A stretch of 64,000 nucleotides of DNA, from assembly GCA_945865535.1 (NCBI GenBank), contig CAMBDW010000001.1:1-64000 (forward strand). The letters run 5' to 3'. Below, piece after piece: positions 62,937 to 64,000 of the stretch. Both the position numbers and the translations under genes were made by a program. Positions within the stretch are counted from its first letter, which is position 1. Every line of letters begins with the position of its first letter. Below the pieces are notes generated by a model that worked only from the letters and a program-made list of their open reading frames with translations, was not told the DNA's origin and did no database searches. Source of the DNA: Chryseobacterium gleum. GTDB lineage: Bacteria > Bacteroidota > Bacteroidia > Flavobacteriales > BACL11.

Positions 62937-62944
62937 TACTTTTG
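62937..62944 (+). promoter_or_regulatory. tgt promoter, -7 box TACTTTTG
   Basis: Exact TAnnTTTG followed by C, five bases before the tgt ATG at 62950, divergent from rnpB. Confidence 0.6.
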
Positions 62945-62949
62945 CCTCC

Positions 62950-64000
62950 ATGAAGTTTACATTATTAAAGGCAGATAAAGAGTCCAAAGCTAGATTAGGA
63001 GAAATTCAAACAGCACACGGAATAATAAAGACTCCTATCTTTATGCCAGTTGGTACTGCAGGGACGGTAAAGGGAGTGCATCAACACGAGCTTTTAGAGG
63101 ACACTTTAGCACAAATAATATTAGGAAATACCTACCACCTTTATTTAAGACCAGGACTTGATATTATTCAAGGGGCTGGAGGATTACACAAATTTATAGG
63201 ATGGGACAAACCCTTACTTACTGATAGTGGTGGCTATCAAGTTTATTCTTTATCCGGAACAAGAAAAATTGAAGAGAAAGGAGTAAAATTTCAATCCCAC
63301 ATTGATGGTAGTTATCACTTTTTTACTCCTGAATATGCCATAGATGTGCAAAGAACAATAGGTGCTGACATAATTATGGCCTTTGATGAATGTACCCCTT
63401 ACCCTTGCGAATACGATTATGCAAAAAGGTCCATGCACATGACTCACAGATGGCTAAAAAGATGTTGTGAAAGATTTGACTCAACAGAAGGAAAGTATGG
63501 ATTTGAACAAAGCTTCTTTCCAATTGTACAAGGAAGTATTTACAAAGATTTACGCTTACAATCAGCTGAGAAAATTGCTAGTTTTGAAAGAGAAGGAAAT
63601 GCAATTGGAGGGCTCTCAGTTGGAGAACCTCACGATATGATGTATGAAATGACCCAGACAGTCTGTTCAGTATTACCATGGGACAAACCAAGATATCTTA
63701 TGGGGGTAGGAACTCCTACCAATCTTTTAGAAAATATAGCCCTTGGAATTGATATGTTTGACTGTGTAATGCCAACAAGAAATGCTAGAAATGGAATGCT
63801 TTTTACTTCAGAAGGAACAATCAATCTAAAAAATAAAAAGTGGGAAAATGATTTTAGCCCATTAGACCCAGAAGGAACATCATTTGTAGACAACTCTTAT
63901 ACAAAAGCATATGTTCAACATTTGTTTAAGAGTAATGAACTCTTAGGAAAACAAATTGCGAGCTTACACAATATCCGTTTTTACTTATGGTTAATGGAAC
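62950..64000 (+). CDS. tgt: tRNA-guanine transglycosylase, 3' end outside the window
   Basis: Exchanges guanine 34 of certain tRNAs for preQ1 on the way to queuosine. The frame from the ATG at 62950 is open for 350 residues to the window edge; the usual length is about 375, so only the last residues are missing. Diagnostic motifs are GVHQHELLEDTLAQIILGNTYH, LLTDSGGYQVYSLS (catalytic Asp near residue 90), MAFDECTPYP, PIVQGSIYKDLR, AIGGLSVGEP, and RYLMGVGTPTNLLENI with GIDMFDCVMPTRNARNG. The zinc-binding C-terminal cysteines would lie beyond the end. Confidence 0.96.
   Translation, partial: MKFTLLKADKESKARLGEIQTAHGIIKTPIFMPVGTAGTVKGVHQHELLEDTLAQIILGNTYHLYLRPGLDIIQGAGGLHKFIGWDKPLLTDSGGYQVYSLSGTRKIEEKGVKFQSHIDGSYHFFTPEYAIDVQRTIGADIIMAFDECTPYPCEYDYAKRSMHMTHRWLKRCCERFDSTEGKYGFEQSFFPIVQGSIYKDLRLQSAEKIASFEREGNAIGGLSVGEPHDMMYEMTQTVCSVLPWDKPRYLMGVGTPTNLLENIALGIDMFDCVMPTRNARNGMLFTSEGTINLKNKKWENDFSPLDPEGTSFVDNSYTKAYVQHLFKSNELLGKQIASLHNIRFYLWLME

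Noticed and set aside
63250-63893. Two minus-strand frames at 63250-63447 and 63630-63893
   Set aside because: Both are shadows of tgt, which is open on the plus strand to the window edge.
1-64000. tRNA genes, CRISPR arrays, insertion sequences and prophage genes
   Set aside because: Gaps are too short or lack cloverleaf, repeat-spacer or transposase patterns; nothing convincing was found.

Overview
The window reads as a chromosomal segment of a low-GC (roughly one third GC by eye) member of the Bacteroidota, most likely Flavobacteriales-like. The evidence is: several secreted proteins ending in type IX secretion (T9SS) sorting domains (type A near 550, 5350, 25200 and 27450; type B near 13950), a PorE-like OmpA protein, a TonB-dependent receptor with a carboxypeptidase-like N-terminal domain, a futalosine-type menaquinone enzyme (MqnE), the DUF3822-rsmD-coaD cluster, and the Bacteroidota -7 promoter element TAnnTTTG in front of at least 22 genes. 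I saw no insertion sequence, prophage, CRISPR array or tRNA gene.

Layout. 1-8200: end of a T9SS cargo gene, trmD and rplS on the plus strand, then a minus-strand run of a PorE-like OmpA protein, a dicarboxylate symporter, a CotH-like secreted protein and aroC. 8200-14800: hutI, then two minus-strand blocks, including a four-gene unit (PKD type-B T9SS protein, fabG, a von Willebrand-like membrane protein, a DUF6340-like lipoprotein). 14800-21900: dnaK, a DUF4249-like lipoprotein, panB, a pseudouridine synthase and priA. 21900-26400: a lipoprotein pair related to the MbnP copper protein and its MbnH di-heme partner, an M43 metalloprotease and mqnE. 26400-36200: cell-envelope genes (RluD-type synthase, T9SS protein, PASTA protein; divergent ddl and SPOR-like protein), rny, a 6S-like RNA, zapA with a coiled-coil partner, an M23 peptidase and arsC. 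36200-47000: a TonB-dependent receptor, purL, a PlsC-type acyltransferase, then the conserved block of a membrane protein, DUF3822, rsmD and coaD, with rdgB, rlmH, nadC and a BrkB-family protein. 47000-58100: an M1 peptidase with a predicted beta-rich C-terminal region, galE and surface-glycan genes (GT2, CDP-glycerol transferase-like, methyltransferase, flippase, YfhO-like, DUF4834). 58100-64000: carB without its usual C-terminal regulatory domain, rpmH, a double CDGSH protein, a secreted protein of unknown function, rnpB and tgt, which runs off the end.

The most useful second-look items are the MbnP/MbnH-like pair, whose two members share a duplicated Cys-Asp motif next to the lipid anchor; the promoter pattern, in which about eight -7 boxes lie 4-6 nt before the start codon and imply leaderless mRNAs; two places where a terminator U-tract runs into the next gene's promoter; three convergent gene pairs whose stop codons share one CTAA/TTAG tetranucleotide; the M1 peptidase-barrel fusion; and two RNA genes (6S-like and RNase P) plus rpmH, which simple ORF calling misses. 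All product names come from reading motifs by eye; no database search was possible.
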